From a bacterium (GTDB lineage: Bacteria; Bacteroidota; Ignavibacteria; Kapaibacteriales; UBA2268): a DNA stretch of 32,264 bases. Under the pieces are notes generated by a model, which was not told the DNA's origin, made no database searches, and saw only the letters and a program-made list of their open reading frames with translations. The translations under genes and the position numbers were made by a program. How positions within the stretch are numbered: the stretch's first letter is position 1; every line of letters starts with the position of its first letter. This document shows positions 10,436 to 19,424 of the stretch, piece after piece. The stretch spans positions 1 through 32,264 of the forward strand of contig JAUIIX010000038.1 in the NCBI GenBank assembly GCA_030431515.1, read 5' to 3'.

Positions 10436-11245
10436 CTATTGGTATAGTTTAACAATTACATTTGATATTTCTTGCATCATTTCATAATAGTTCTTATCTT
10501 TATAACCATAGACATTAACTTCTACAGAAACAAGTTCATAATCAACTATTAAATCTTTTATTTTTTCATCTTTAGCGTTGTAGGAATTAATAATTATTTG
10601 GTTTACACCGGTATCTTTTAGTGTCATTATTTCATGCTCAATATCTTCTTCAGGTAATTCTTCAATTGAAAAAGGTATTGGAAATTCATAATTAGAAGCA
10701 AAATATATCAAAGTAGATACATCTTGGAGCATAGGAGGTCTATCTATTATTGATAATTTCTTCTCAATTAAAGCATCAATTAATTCAAGTTTCTCAATAA
10801 ACTTTTGAGCATTTTTTTGAATATCTGCTGCTTTAGTAGGAAATAAAACTGACAAAGTATCAGCGAGTTTTTCTACAACAACAGATGTACTTTTTGGATC
10901 AGTCCAAAAGTAATCTTCTGAATCTTCTTCATTTAGGAAAATCCTATCTTCTTCAGGTATTAGAAAAGTAAGATTGATTTTATTCTTTTTAGGTAAATCA
11001 TAAACCCAGTTTTCATTTATTTCGGAAGAATAAATTAATACTTTAGATTTATTAACCTTATAGATTACATCACTGTTTTGCTTGTATTGTTTAGTTGGAA
11101 TACCAGCCGATAAAATTGATTCTGATTCAAATAAGTTGCCAACAACTTCATCAACAATAATTTTAACAGGGTAGGAAGTAGAAAGTACTAAATCCTTAGC
11201 ACTTATACTAATAGTGAATATTAAAAGTAATAATACTTTATACAT
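10436..11245 (-). CDS. ZnuA/TroA-fold periplasmic binding protein lacking metal-ligand histidines
   Basis: 269 aa with signal peptide (MYKVLLLLIFTISISA). The start (LVLSTSYPVKIIVDEVVG) and middle (FWTDPKSTSVVVEKLADTLS followed by FPTKAADIQKNAQKFIEKLE) match the layout of cluster A-I metal-binding proteins (ZnuA, TroA, MntC), which normally bind Zn or Mn through three His and one Asp/Glu. Here the positions that usually hold the histidines are changed: the DPHxW motif reads DYFWTDP, and neither the first His loop nor the third (LQDVSTLIYFASNY) contains His. The only histidine in the protein is in EDIEHEIMTL. No ABC permease or ATPase gene is adjacent. It is probably a repurposed family member that no longer binds metal in the usual way. 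It starts 8 bp after purC and shares its operon. Confidence 0.65.
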   Translation of the reverse strand: MYKVLLLLIFTISISAKDLVLSTSYPVKIIVDEVVGNLFESESILSAGIPTKQYKQNSDVIYKVNKSKVLIYSSEINENWVYDLPKKNKINLTFLIPEEDRIFLNEEDSEDYFWTDPKSTSVVVEKLADTLSVLFPTKAADIQKNAQKFIEKLELIDALIEKKLSIIDRPPMLQDVSTLIYFASNYEFPIPFSIEELPEEDIEHEIMTLKDTGVNQIIINSYNAKDEKIKDLIVDYELVSVEVNVYGYKDKNYYEMMQEISNVIVKLYQ

Positions 11246-11253
11246 ATATTTAT

Positions 11254-12138
11254 TTAATTAAAAATTTTATTTGCAATAATATCATATTGCAATAGTATTT
11301 TCTCAATAATTTCTTTTGGTAAATCTGGAGCAGGTGCTTCTTTATTCCAAACTTGAGTTTCCAACCAATCTCTCAAACTTTGTTTATCAAAATTATCTGG
11401 CTCTTTTCCTTCTTGATAAGTATCCAAATTCCAGAAACGAGAAGAGTCTGGAGTCATAACTTCATCAATTAAAATAATTTTACCATTCGCATCTTCACCA
11501 AATTCAAATTTAGTATCTGCTAAAATAATTCCTTTTTTTGCAAGATTCTCTCTTCCAAACTTATACAATTTTATTGAAATATCACGCAAATATTCTGCTT
11601 TTTCTTTTCCAAGTATTTCAGATGCAGTTTCAAAATCGATATTTTCATCATGTCCGGTAGCTGCTTTTGTTGCTGGAGTAAAAATTGGTTCATCTAATTT
11701 AGAATATTTCTTTTTTCCTGCTACTATTTTAATTCCACAAATAGTTCCATTTGCTTCATACTCTTTCCAACCAGACCCAGCGATATAACCACGAACAACA
11801 AACTCAACAGGAAGTGGTTTACATTTTTGAACAATCATTGACCTGCCGTCAAGAATATCTTTATACTTCTGCAATCCTGCAGGATATTCATTTACATCAT
11901 CTGTAATAAAGTGATTATCAATTATTTCTTTAGAGTTTAAAAACCAATATTTAGATACCTTATTCAAGTAGATTCCTTTACCTGGAATAGCTTGGCTCAT
12001 AATCACATCAAAAGCAGAAATTCTATCAGATGCTACAAATAGCAAACTATCGCCCAAATCATAAATCTCTCTAATTTTTCCTTTAGAAAGTAGTTTTAAA
12101 TCTTCGAAATTAGATTCAAATAAAGTGTTTATTTTCAT
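11254..12138 (-). CDS. purC: Phosphoribosylaminoimidazole-succinocarboxamide synthase (SAICAR synthetase)
   Basis: 294 aa. The enzyme joins CAIR and aspartate with ATP in step 8 of purine biosynthesis, in the cytoplasm. Diagnostic sequence: nucleotide-binding start LLSKGKIREIYDLGDSLLFV, the signature SDRISAFDVIM, VEFVVRGYIAGSGWKEY, FEFGEDANGKIILIDEV and TPDSSRFW. Length fits the longer Ade1-like form common in Bacteroidota. Its ATG overlaps the stop of the upstream small membrane gene in an ATGA (12135-12138), implying translational coupling. Confidence 0.95.
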   Translation of the reverse strand: MKINTLFESNFEDLKLLSKGKIREIYDLGDSLLFVASDRISAFDVIMSQAIPGKGIYLNKVSKYWFLNSKEIIDNHFITDDVNEYPAGLQKYKDILDGRSMIVQKCKPLPVEFVVRGYIAGSGWKEYEANGTICGIKIVAGKKKYSKLDEPIFTPATKAATGHDENIDFETASEILGKEKAEYLRDISIKLYKFGRENLAKKGIILADTKFEFGEDANGKIILIDEVMTPDSSRFWNLDTYQEGKEPDNFDKQSLRDWLETQVWNKEAPAPDLPKEIIEKILLQYDIIANKIFN

Positions 12139-12362
12139 TTTTTATTTTTTCCCGCATCACCTTTTAAAATAACAGTATTATCTTTCTTGTATAATACTTC
12201 ATCATTTTCTTTGTTAGAAAAACCTTGTTGTTGCTGTTTAAATTGTTCAGGATTAATACCAGCATTTTTAAAAAAAGAGCCAATTAATTTTTTAGATATA
12301 TACTTGAAAAGCATATATATCCCACCAAAAACTAATAGCAATATCGCCAAAAACTTTAACAT
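12135..12362 (-). CDS. Small single-pass membrane protein (DUF4834-like)
   Basis: 75 aa. One N-terminal transmembrane segment (MLKFLAILLLVFGGIYMLFKYI) is followed by a basic amphipathic stretch and a polar, Gln/Lys-rich tail (QFKQQQQGF to KGDAGKNKK), presumably cytoplasmic. The size and layout resemble DUF4834 proteins of Bacteroidota, but this is a pattern judgement. It lies 4 bp after murG and its stop overlaps the purC start by 4 bp, which supports it as a real gene. Function unknown. Confidence 0.7.
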   Translation of the reverse strand: MLKFLAILLLVFGGIYMLFKYISKKLIGSFFKNAGINPEQFKQQQQGFSNKENDEVLYKKDNTVILKGDAGKNKK

Positions 12363-12366
12363 TTAC

Positions 12367-13449
12367 TTATATATTTTTTATTATAAAATCTGCAATAGAA
12401 GAACACGCATCATTCTTTGCAAAATCACTAACATTACTACTTAATTGATTTCTTTTTGTTTCATCATCAATTAGTTCTTTTATCGAGTTAAATAGTTTAT
12501 TTTCTAAGTCGATATCACTCAATAAAATTGCAGCACCTTTATTTTCTAAATTCTTTGCATTCAGATACTGCTCATTATTAGCAGCACTACCCATTGGAAT
12601 TAATATAGACGCTTTAGCTACAGAACTTATTTCACTCACGGCTGTTGCACCACTCCGAGAAACAATAATATCCACCATACTATAAACGCTTGCCATATCA
12701 TCTATAAAATCTACAATTTTTATATTACCTGGAATATCATCCCTTAAATTAATTCCATCTAAATTTTTGCTACCACCCGTTTGCCAGATAATATTCACAT
12801 TTTCTTGTTTTAATTTATCATAAGAATTAAAGATTGCTTTATTTATACTTTTTGCACCTAAACTACCCCCCATTATTAAGATAGTTAGTTTATCTTCAAA
12901 GCCATATTTTTTCAATGAAGTATTTCTGTCTGGTAAATTTAGAATTTCCTCTCTGATAGGGTTTCCTGTAAATTGAATTTTATCTTTTGCCGAAATATAG
13001 GAACTTGTTTCTTCCCAAGAAGTAAAAATATTCTTAGATTTAGAAAGTAAGATTCTATTAGCTTTACCAAGATTTACATTAGATTCCATCAGAAAAATAG
13101 GCACTTTATTACTCGCTGCAGCCAAGCCAGGCGGAACACATAAGTAAGCACCTGCACAAATAAGAGCATCTATCTTATTCTCTTTGATTACTTTATTAGC
13201 GATAGACTTTGATTGTAAAAATTCAAGAACCCACTTCACAGCTTTAAAATTTTTACCTGGGAAAGCTTTAATAGGAGTAGGAAAAAATGGATAATTCATT
13301 TCTGGAATTTTAATAGATTCAATTCTATAACTTGTTCCAATAAAGAACAACTTTGCACCATATTTCTTTTCTAACTCTTTGCCAACAGCAAGAGCAGGAA
13401 ATAAATGACCACCAGTACCACCAGCCGCTATTAAAATATTCTTAGTCAT
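12367..13449 (-). CDS. murG: MurG, lipid II synthase (UDP-GlcNAc transferase)
   Basis: 360 aa. MurG transfers GlcNAc from UDP-GlcNAc to lipid I on the inner face of the cytoplasmic membrane, forming lipid II for peptidoglycan. The N-terminal glycine-rich loop AAGGTGGHLFPALAVGKEL (residues 8-26), the C-domain loop LIMGGSLGAKSIN, IWQTGGSK, the donor-site motif SRSGATAVSE and AANNEQYLNAKNLENKGAA are all present. Length is normal. Its start overlaps the end of acpS by 8 bp. Its being apart from a dcw cluster and next to acpS and purC is a local rearrangement. Confidence 0.96.
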   Translation of the reverse strand: MTKNILIAAGGTGGHLFPALAVGKELEKKYGAKLFFIGTSYRIESIKIPEMNYPFFPTPIKAFPGKNFKAVKWVLEFLQSKSIANKVIKENKIDALICAGAYLCVPPGLAAASNKVPIFLMESNVNLGKANRILLSKSKNIFTSWEETSSYISAKDKIQFTGNPIREEILNLPDRNTSLKKYGFEDKLTILIMGGSLGAKSINKAIFNSYDKLKQENVNIIWQTGGSKNLDGINLRDDIPGNIKIVDFIDDMASVYSMVDIIVSRSGATAVSEISSVAKASILIPMGSAANNEQYLNAKNLENKGAAILLSDIDLENKLFNSIKELIDDETKRNQLSSNVSDFAKNDACSSIADFIIKNI

Positions 13450-13819
13450 TATGCTCCAATATCACAATAGCCACTGCATTAGTCTCGCTATGGCTCATAG
13501 TTAGATGTGCTTTCAAATGTCCATATTTATCCAACATAGACCCAGATAATACAATCTTAGGTTGTCCACTTTTTTGATTTTCTACTCCAACTTCTGTGAA
13601 TTTGAATCCATCTCTAAGCCCTGTTCCAATTGCTTTGGAAAAAGCTTCTTTGGCAGCGAAACGAGCAGCATAATGAAGATAATCATTCAACTTAAATTGA
13701 TTGCAGTAATCTTGCTCAACTTGAGTATAGATTTTATTTTTAAATCTATCTCCAAGTTTCTCTAAAGAGCCCTTAATCCTCGAGCATTCAACTAAATCGT
13801 GACCAATACCATAAATCAT
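13442..13819 (-). CDS. acpS: Holo-[acyl-carrier-protein] synthase
   Basis: 125 aa, the normal size for AcpS. The enzyme transfers 4'-phosphopantetheine from CoA to a serine of apo-ACP. The two metal/catalytic residues are present: Asp8 in MIYGIGHDLVECSRI and Glu58 in ARFAAKEAFSKAIGTG. The C-terminal LTMSHSETNAVAIV strand is also typical. It is the first gene of the minus-strand operon acpS-murG-small membrane protein-purC-ZnuA-like-MFS, so the operon promoter should lie just to the right of 13819. Confidence 0.95.
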   Translation of the reverse strand: MIYGIGHDLVECSRIKGSLEKLGDRFKNKIYTQVEQDYCNQFKLNDYLHYAARFAAKEAFSKAIGTGLRDGFKFTEVGVENQKSGQPKIVLSGSMLDKYGHLKAHLTMSHSETNAVAIVILEHND

Positions 13820-14005
13820 ATTTCAAAATCGCAAAATTTAAAAAACAATATTATCAAATAATTTAGTAAGAAAAAAATCAAAGGGATAAAAAATATAATC
13901 AAAACTATTCTAAGAATAAATACTAACGGATGGTTAAAAAAATGAAATACCCTGTTTTAAAAAAAAATTTAATGAAATCACCTCTCATTTTCCAGAGCGA
14001 TGCGT
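13820..14005. other. Non-coding interval upstream of acpS
   Basis: AT-rich sequence with no credible gene. It should contain the minus-strand promoter for the acpS operon. The right part runs into regulatory module copy A. I cannot assign boxes with confidence. Confidence 0.5.
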
Positions 14006-14113
14006 GGAATTGATAAAATATTCCACCCCAAAATGTAACAAAATCGACCTTAATAAGTTAATTGGATATAGAATAATTACAAAAAATAAAAATGTTTTAT
14101 ATTTTTTTATAAT
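14006..14113 (+). promoter_or_regulatory. Dispersed regulatory module, copy A
   Basis: Core ACCCCAAAATGTAACAAAAT at 14025-14044, identical to copies B and C. A GGAAT..ATTCC imperfect inverted repeat precedes it: GTGGAAT, then 9 bases, then ATTCCAC just before the CCC. TATAAT at 14108-14113 lies 75 bp after the ATGTAAC of the core, nearly the same spacing as in the other copies (78 and 76). An ATG follows at 14139 after AAAGG. It leads into the remnant of a T9SS-CTD gene. I interpret it as a promoter with an upstream operator or activator site; a mobile repeat is the alternative. Confidence 0.6.
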
Positions 14114-14138
14114 TTATCAAATTTTCAAAAGGTTAAAT

Positions 14139-14671
14139 ATGAAATTATTATTGATGCCGCTTTAACACAAGGTTCGGGCCAATTTTCCCATAAAGTATTA
14201 GTTTCATAGGATGATGGCAACACATTTAAAGAAATAAATGATGGGCTTTCTACAAAAGCTAAAGTAAGTGGAGGCGAATTTCATTTATACGGAGATAAAA
14301 TTTTATTTTGTTCGCAATCAGGTATATTCCATAGAAATTTAGAAGAACTTGGAATCACACTTACCTCAGTCGAAAAAACCGAGCAACGAAACTATCTATA
14401 TACATTCCCACCATTTCCACAACCAACAAAACAAGAGGTAAAAATAAGCACTTATTGGGATAGTGCATTGCCTTTTACTGCTGATGATGTAGAAATTTAT
14501 AATTTAGCTGGTATTAAAATTAATACTGATAACAAACTAAGCATCAACAAAGAATCAAACTACAATGGACATATAATTTGGGACACAAGTGGTGAACAAA
14601 CAGGAATATATATAGTTAATATAAAACACGAAACTGAAACAAGAATGCAGAAAGTAATGGTAGAAAAGTAA
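14139..14671 (+). pseudogene. Remnant of an Asp-box beta-propeller/T9SS-CTD gene
   Basis: An ATG at 14139 with AAAGG upstream gives only MKLLLMPL before a stop. The downstream frame (phase of 14372) is coding-like from about 14129, with a TAG at 14207-14209 inside an Asp-box (LVS-stop-DDGNTFKEINDG). It then stays open to TAA at 14669-14671. The last 99 residues (from 14372) form a T9SS CTD about 89% identical to that of the gene ending at 23762 (shared NYLYTFPPFPQPTKQEVKIS, DDVEIYNLAGIKINT, HIIWDTS, QKVMV). So promoter, start and C-terminus remain, while most of the propeller is deleted and the frame is broken. A plain terminator follows. Confidence 0.8.
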
Positions 14672-14682
14672 ATTAATAAATC

Positions 14683-14704
14683 AAGGAGCTTCGGCTCCTT
14701 TTTT
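14683..14704. terminator. Rho-independent terminator, probably bidirectional
   Basis: Stem AAGGAGC (14683-14689), UUCG-type tetraloop TTCG, GCTCCTT (14694-14700), then a T-run to 14704. It follows the CTD remnant on the plus strand and also sits 2 bp from the end of the minus-strand aspartokinase-like gene, so it can serve both. Confidence 0.9.
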
Positions 14705-14705
14705 G

Positions 14706-15779
14706 TCAACTAATATCCAATATTGTCTTAATTGATTTAATTTTATTTAAGTCTATTTCATTTTGAAAATAAAGAATAATTTTATTTTTTTTGGGTTTAA
14801 TGTTTGCTTCAATAATTTCATTATCTTTGTTTGTCATTATAGAAGATATTAATTCTGTGCTTTTTGGTGAAAATATTGTTGCTTTACTGTTATCAATTAT
14901 TAAAATATATTTATAGTCTGATGTTTTATCATTTATTTTTGTTTGTAAGTTATCTGAATAGTATGAAGTATAGATTAGTTCAATTTTGTATTGTTCTGAT
15001 AATTCTATTTGTTCGGTTGTAAATAATTTCAATCCATTTTCTGCAAGTGCTAAAGCATCTTTATAATTCAAATTATTAATAGAATCGGACTCGGTCAAAA
15101 TTGGATCAATTTGGTAAATTGCTTTTGTGTCTGTAATAAATAAACAAGATTTTGTTTCTAAAGCTATTGAACATAAAATTGCACTTAAATTTGAGTTTTC
15201 CATTCCTAAAGTTGTTGGATTAGATAGTGAATCTGAGCCAATATATCCTGCGAGAATTGTGGTTTTGTCTTTGATATGTTTCTTTATGTTTCCTAAAGTA
15301 CTATCAATTATTACATCTGCTTTACCAAAATTAGAATTTGTGATAAATATTTCTTGTGAATTTATGTATTCGCAATCAGCCCAAGATTGTTTTAATTCAA
15401 TATAAAATATCTCACTTGATATTAAATCACCATAAGACAATATGTTATCCATCAGTTTGTCTGAACAATCTTCTAGGACAGAAACTGCAAAGAGTAAGCT
15501 CTCCAAAGATTTTATATGGCTTTGTAACAATATTTTGGTATTTTTGTTATTAAATATATTTAAAAATAATTTAATATTGTTTAATTCGTTAGAGTAATTG
15601 TCTGGATTGTCAAGGATTTTATAAACTGAATCTTTAAGCAATTTTGTTAGTTTATGAAAAGCACTGATGATAATGACAAGTTGCTCTGAACTTGGATAAT
15701 TAGAAATTAAGTAATTTATTGCTATTTCTAAATCTGATGTAGATTTTATGGTGCTACCACCAATTTTAATAATTTTCAT
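14706..15779 (-). CDS. Divergent aspartokinase-like amino acid kinase
   Basis: 357 aa. The N-terminal KIGGST (residues 5-10) corresponds to the KFGGTS phosphate-binding motif of aspartate kinases; VIIISAFHKLTKLL, SYGDLISSEIF, LAGYIGSDSLSNPTTLG, ITDTKAIYQIDP and YKDALALAENGLKLF follow the aspartokinase order. However, the canonical TTLGRGGSDYTA motif reads TTLGMENSNLSA (from residue 189), so the usual Arg and Asp are missing. A C-terminal region of about 75 residues is too short and divergent for a confident pair of ACT domains. Aspartokinase makes aspartyl-phosphate for Lys/Thr/Met synthesis; this protein may be inactive, regulatory or specialised. It is transcribed alone, divergently from the VCBS gene with a 63-bp shared intergenic region. 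Confidence 0.65.
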   Translation of the reverse strand: MKIIKIGGSTIKSTSDLEIAINYLISNYPSSEQLVIIISAFHKLTKLLKDSVYKILDNPDNYSNELNNIKLFLNIFNNKNTKILLQSHIKSLESLLFAVSVLEDCSDKLMDNILSYGDLISSEIFYIELKQSWADCEYINSQEIFITNSNFGKADVIIDSTLGNIKKHIKDKTTILAGYIGSDSLSNPTTLGMENSNLSAILCSIALETKSCLFITDTKAIYQIDPILTESDSINNLNYKDALALAENGLKLFTTEQIELSEQYKIELIYTSYYSDNLQTKINDKTSDYKYILIIDNSKATIFSPKSTELISSIMTNKDNEIIEANIKPKKNKIILYFQNEIDLNKIKSIKTILDIS

Positions 15780-15842
15780 TTTTTTAAAATAATTTGAATA
15801 ATAAACTTAAAATTACAAAAAAATAATTAAAGGGGAAAAATA

Positions 15843-18800
15843 ATGAAAAGTATAATACTAATACTCTTTATATGTGTGAGTTTAAATGCTCAATCAAAAA
15901 AAGAAACTTTATTTAAGAAATTAACTCCAAATGAAAGTGGAATTGATTTTATGAATAATCTTAAACAAGACATATATCTAAATTTATATATATGTGAATA
16001 TATGCTTAATGGTTCTGGGGTTGCTGTTGGAGATATTAATAATGATGGTTTACCAGATATTGTATTAGGTTCAAATCAAAGTAATTCGAAATTATACCTT
16101 AATCAAGGTAATATGAAGTTTAAAGATATTACTTTAAGCTCTGGAGTCGGGAAGACAAAAACCTGGAAGTCTGGTGTAACTATGGCAGATATAAACGGAG
16201 ATGGATACTTAGATATTTATTTTTCAGTATCTTTATTAGGGTTTCCACAAGCCACCAGAAATGAGTTATGGATTAATAATGGAGATTTAACATTTTCAGA
16301 AAAAGGTGAAGAGTATGGGCTTGACTTACCATATTTATCATCACAAGCAACTTTTTTTGATGCCGACAATGATTCTGATTTAGATATGTTCTTGATTACT
16401 ACTCCAAGATGGTCACAAGATGTAAGTCAAGCAGTTAATGACACATTTAGTGTACAAGAAAATTTTAGGAGTGCTTTATATATCAACAACAATGGTAAAT
16501 TCGAGAGAAGTGATAAAATAGTAAATGATAAAGATTATTTTTCTATTGGAGTTTGTGCTTCGGATTTAGATAATAATGGGTTTGTTGATATTTATGTGGC
16601 AAATGATTATGCATCTCAAGACTATTTGCTTTTTAATACTAATAATAACTGGTCAGAAGAAATAAAGATAGCAACAAAGCAAATATCAAACAATAGTATG
16701 GGAATTGATGCTAACGACTTTGATAATGATGGATTTGTAGATGTGCTAACTTTAGATATGACAGCAGCAGACAATAAAAGATTAAAAGCGAATATGTCTG
16801 CAATGAATCCTCCAAATTTTTGGAAAAATATCAAAAGAGGTGGACATTATGAATATATGTTTAATGCTTTACAGAGAAACAATGGTAATAAATCATTTAG
16901 TAACGTAGCTCAAATTGGAAATGTAGCTACTACTGATTGGAGTTGGGCACCACTTATTGCGGATTTTAATAATGATGGGTGGAAAGATATATTTGTAACA
17001 AATGGAGTTAGATATGACTTTAGGAACTCTGATTATAAGGATATTTATGCATCCTTAAGTGATTTGTTTTTATATAAAAAGCAAGTAGAATCTACAGGAG
17101 AGTTGAGTAGGGATGTTATGAATGAGATGCTTGGTCGTTATGATGATTATATTAAGCAATATAAATTTAAAAATCTTGATGATATTAATCTGGATGAGTT
17201 ATTAAAAGATATGCCTCAAACACCTCTTCCTAATTATGCTTATAAAAACAATGGAACTTTAAGATTTGATGATGTATCTGAGGAGTGGGGCTTGAATGAT
17301 CTTGGTTATTCACAAGGTGCTGCTTATGCTGATTTGGATGGAGATGGTGATTTGGATTTAGTAGTGAATAATATTGATGATTATTCATTTATATATGAAA
17401 ACAGATCTGAAAAATTAGAAAATAATAATTTTATTAGGTTCAAATTTAACGGATCGGGAAAGAATACATTTGGATTAAATACTAAAGTTAATATTTGGGC
17501 TGAAGGTAAAATGCAAACCAATGAATTAACTCTAACAAGAGGGTTTTCTTCGAGTGTTGAGGCTATTCTTCATTTTGGAATTGGGAAAGTAAATAAAATA
17601 GATAGTGCTGAAGTAATATGGTTAGGTGGCAAGAAGCAAATGCTTTATAATTTAGATGTTAATAAACTTTACACTGTTAATTATAATGATGCTAATTTGA
17701 CTAAAGATTATAAGCTTCTTGAAAGTAAGTTTTTTAAAGAGAATACTAAATTTAGTCCAGTTTTAGAATATTCTGAAGATGAATATGATGATTATGAAAA
17801 AGAAGTGTTACTTCCTCACAAGATGTCACAATTAGGTGGAGGTATTGCAGTTGCAGATTATAATTTAAATGGCTCTGATGATTTCTATTTTCCTGGTGCT
17901 AAAAATAAAGTAGGTAAACTTTATAAATTTTCAAGCATGAATAAGTATAAACTTCAAGAAAATAGATTCTTTAAATCAGACTCAGTATATGAAGATATGG
18001 GTTCTTTGTTTTTTGATGCTGATGGCGATAATGATTTAGATTTATATGTTACTTCTGGTGGAAACGAATATCCTGATGGCAGTGAGTTTTATCAAGACAG
18101 ATTGTATATAAATAAAGGTAGAGAAGAAGGGTTTGTAAGGTCTAAAAATACTTTGCCTGAAATGCACACTTCAACTTCATGTGTTATTGCTGCTGATTTT
18201 GACAAAGATGGTGATTTAGATTTATTTGTAGGTGGACGTCAGAAACCTGGTAAATATCCTTATCCTGTTCGTTCTTATATTTTAAGAAATGATGGCGGTG
18301 TGTTTAATGATGTAACTAAAGAAATTGCTCCTGATTTAGTGGAGCCAGGTATGGTTACTTCTGCTTTATGGACTGACTTTGATAATGATGGTGATAAAGA
18401 TTTAATAGTAGTTGGTGAATGGATGCCTATTAGGTTTTTTGAGAATAGAGAAGGTAAATTTGTAAATATTACTGACAAAGAATTTGAAAAAAATACTGTT
18501 GGTTGGTGGTGGAGTATAGTTGGTGGTGATTTTGATAATGATGGTGATATCGATTATGTTGTTGGAAATCTTGGCTACAACTATAAATATCAAGCAAGTA
18601 TAGATGAACCATTCTCTGTTTTTAGTAAAGATTTTGATGACAATGGTAATAATGATATTGTCTTGAGCTATTATGATATTGATGGAAAATGTTATCCTCT
18701 TAGAGGTAGATCTTGTTCTTCTCAACAAATACCTGAAATTAAAAAGAAATTCCCTAATTATAATTTATTTTCAGAAGCAACATTGACTGAAGTATATGAA

Positions 18801-19424
18801 GACAAAGACTTAGAAACATCATTGAGGTATGATGCCAGACAATTCGGATCTGTATATATTGAAAATAAAGGTAATGGGAATTTTGAATACAAAGATTTAA
18901 CAGACTTAGCTCAAATTTCAACTTTATTTGGGATCTTACCTTTTGATTATGATGGTGATGGTAACTTAGATTTATTAATGAGTGGTAATTTCCATCATGC
19001 AGAGATAGAAACTCCACGAGCTGATGCAAGTGTAGGACTGTTAGCATTAGGTGATGGTAAAGGGAATTTTAAACCAGTTAGTACTAATGAAAGTGGATTT
19101 TTTGCTAATGAAGATGCTAAAGGTCTTAGTTTTATTAAGACAGGACCACGTAATTTAAACGCTGTAGTCATTAATAATAATAGCAAAGCACAATATTTTG
19201 ACGTGAATTTAGAGCATGTGAAACAACTTTATTATGTTAAATCAGATGTAGATTATTCCCTTTCATACCTTAAAAATGGAAAAATTAGAAAAGAAGAGTA
19301 CTATAATGGTTCTGGATATCTTAGTCAAAGTGCTAGATTTTTACCAGTCTATGACTATTTAAAATCATTTAAATTAGTTGATGTTAATTCTGTAATTAAT
19401 GAGGTAAAACTCGGTGAGAAATAA
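15843..19424 (+). CDS. Exported VCBS/FG-GAP repeat protein with ASPIC/UnbV domain (CRTAC1-like)
   Basis: 1193 aa, a normal length for this Bacteroidota family. Signal peptide MKSIILILFICVSLNA. About 15 Ca-binding FG-GAP motifs of form DxDxDGxxD are visible, for example VAVGDINNDGLPDIVLG, MADINGDGYLDIYFS, DFDNDGFVDVLTLDM, AYADLDGDGDLDLVVNN, AADFDKDGDLDLFVGGR, GGDFDNDGDIDYVVGN and FDYDGDGNLDLLMSGN, pointing to two beta-propellers. Between them (about residues 530-620) sits an ASPIC/UnbV domain (LTRGFSSSVEAILHFGIGK, AEVIWLGGKKQ). No T9SS CTD is present at the C-terminus (ends VINEVKLGEK), so it may be periplasmic or surface-bound by another route. Good ribosome binding site AAAGGGGA. It overlaps the next gene's GTG start by 11 bp. 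Family function is not well defined; carbohydrate or surface binding is often proposed. Confidence 0.88.
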   Translation: MKSIILILFICVSLNAQSKKETLFKKLTPNESGIDFMNNLKQDIYLNLYICEYMLNGSGVAVGDINNDGLPDIVLGSNQSNSKLYLNQGNMKFKDITLSSGVGKTKTWKSGVTMADINGDGYLDIYFSVSLLGFPQATRNELWINNGDLTFSEKGEEYGLDLPYLSSQATFFDADNDSDLDMFLITTPRWSQDVSQAVNDTFSVQENFRSALYINNNGKFERSDKIVNDKDYFSIGVCASDLDNNGFVDIYVANDYASQDYLLFNTNNNWSEEIKIATKQISNNSMGIDANDFDNDGFVDVLTLDMTAADNKRLKANMSAMNPPNFWKNIKRGGHYEYMFNALQRNNGNKSFSNVAQIGNVATTDWSWAPLIADFNNDGWKDIFVTNGVRYDFRNSDYKDIYASLSDLFLYKKQVESTGELSRDVMNEMLGRYDDYIKQYKFKNLDDINLDELLKDMPQTPLPNYAYKNNGTLRFDDVSEEWGLNDLGYSQGAAYADLDGDGDLDLVVNNIDDYSFIYENRSEKLENNNFIRFKFNGSGKNTFGLNTKVNIWAEGKMQTNELTLTRGFSSSVEAILHFGIGKVNKIDSAEVIWLGGKKQMLYNLDVNKLYTVNYNDANLTKDYKLLESKFFKENTKFSPVLEYSEDEYDDYEKEVLLPHKMSQLGGGIAVADYNLNGSDDFYFPGAKNKVGKLYKFSSMNKYKLQENRFFKSDSVYEDMGSLFFDADGDNDLDLYVTSGGNEYPDGSEFYQDRLYINKGREEGFVRSKNTLPEMHTSTSCVIAADFDKDGDLDLFVGGRQKPGKYPYPVRSYILRNDGGVFNDVTKEIAPDLVEPGMVTSALWTDFDNDGDKDLIVVGEWMPIRFFENREGKFVNITDKEFEKNTVGWWWSIVGGDFDNDGDIDYVVGNLGYNYKYQASIDEPFSVFSKDFDDNGNNDIVLSYYDIDGKCYPLRGRSCSSQQIPEIKKKFPNYNLFSEATLTEVYEDKDLETSLRYDARQFGSVYIENKGNGNFEYKDLTDLAQISTLFGILPFDYDGDGNLDLLMSGNFHHAEIETPRADASVGLLALGDGKGNFKPVSTNESGFFANEDAKGLSFIKTGPRNLNAVVINNNSKAQYFDVNLEHVKQLYYVKSDVDYSLSYLKNGKIRKEEYYNGSGYLSQSARFLPVYDYLKSFKLVDVNSVINEVKLGEK

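Noticed and set aside
7553-14209. TAG might be recoded as an amino acid in this organism
   Set aside because: Other genes here end in TAG at natural ends, for example the ZnuA-like gene (10436), the Cys-rich gene (21520) and the 80-aa gene (31167), so TAG works as a stop.
18402-19047. Minus-strand open frames within the VCBS gene
   Set aside because: They are antisense shadows of the repetitive Asp/Gly-rich coding sequence and have no start signals.
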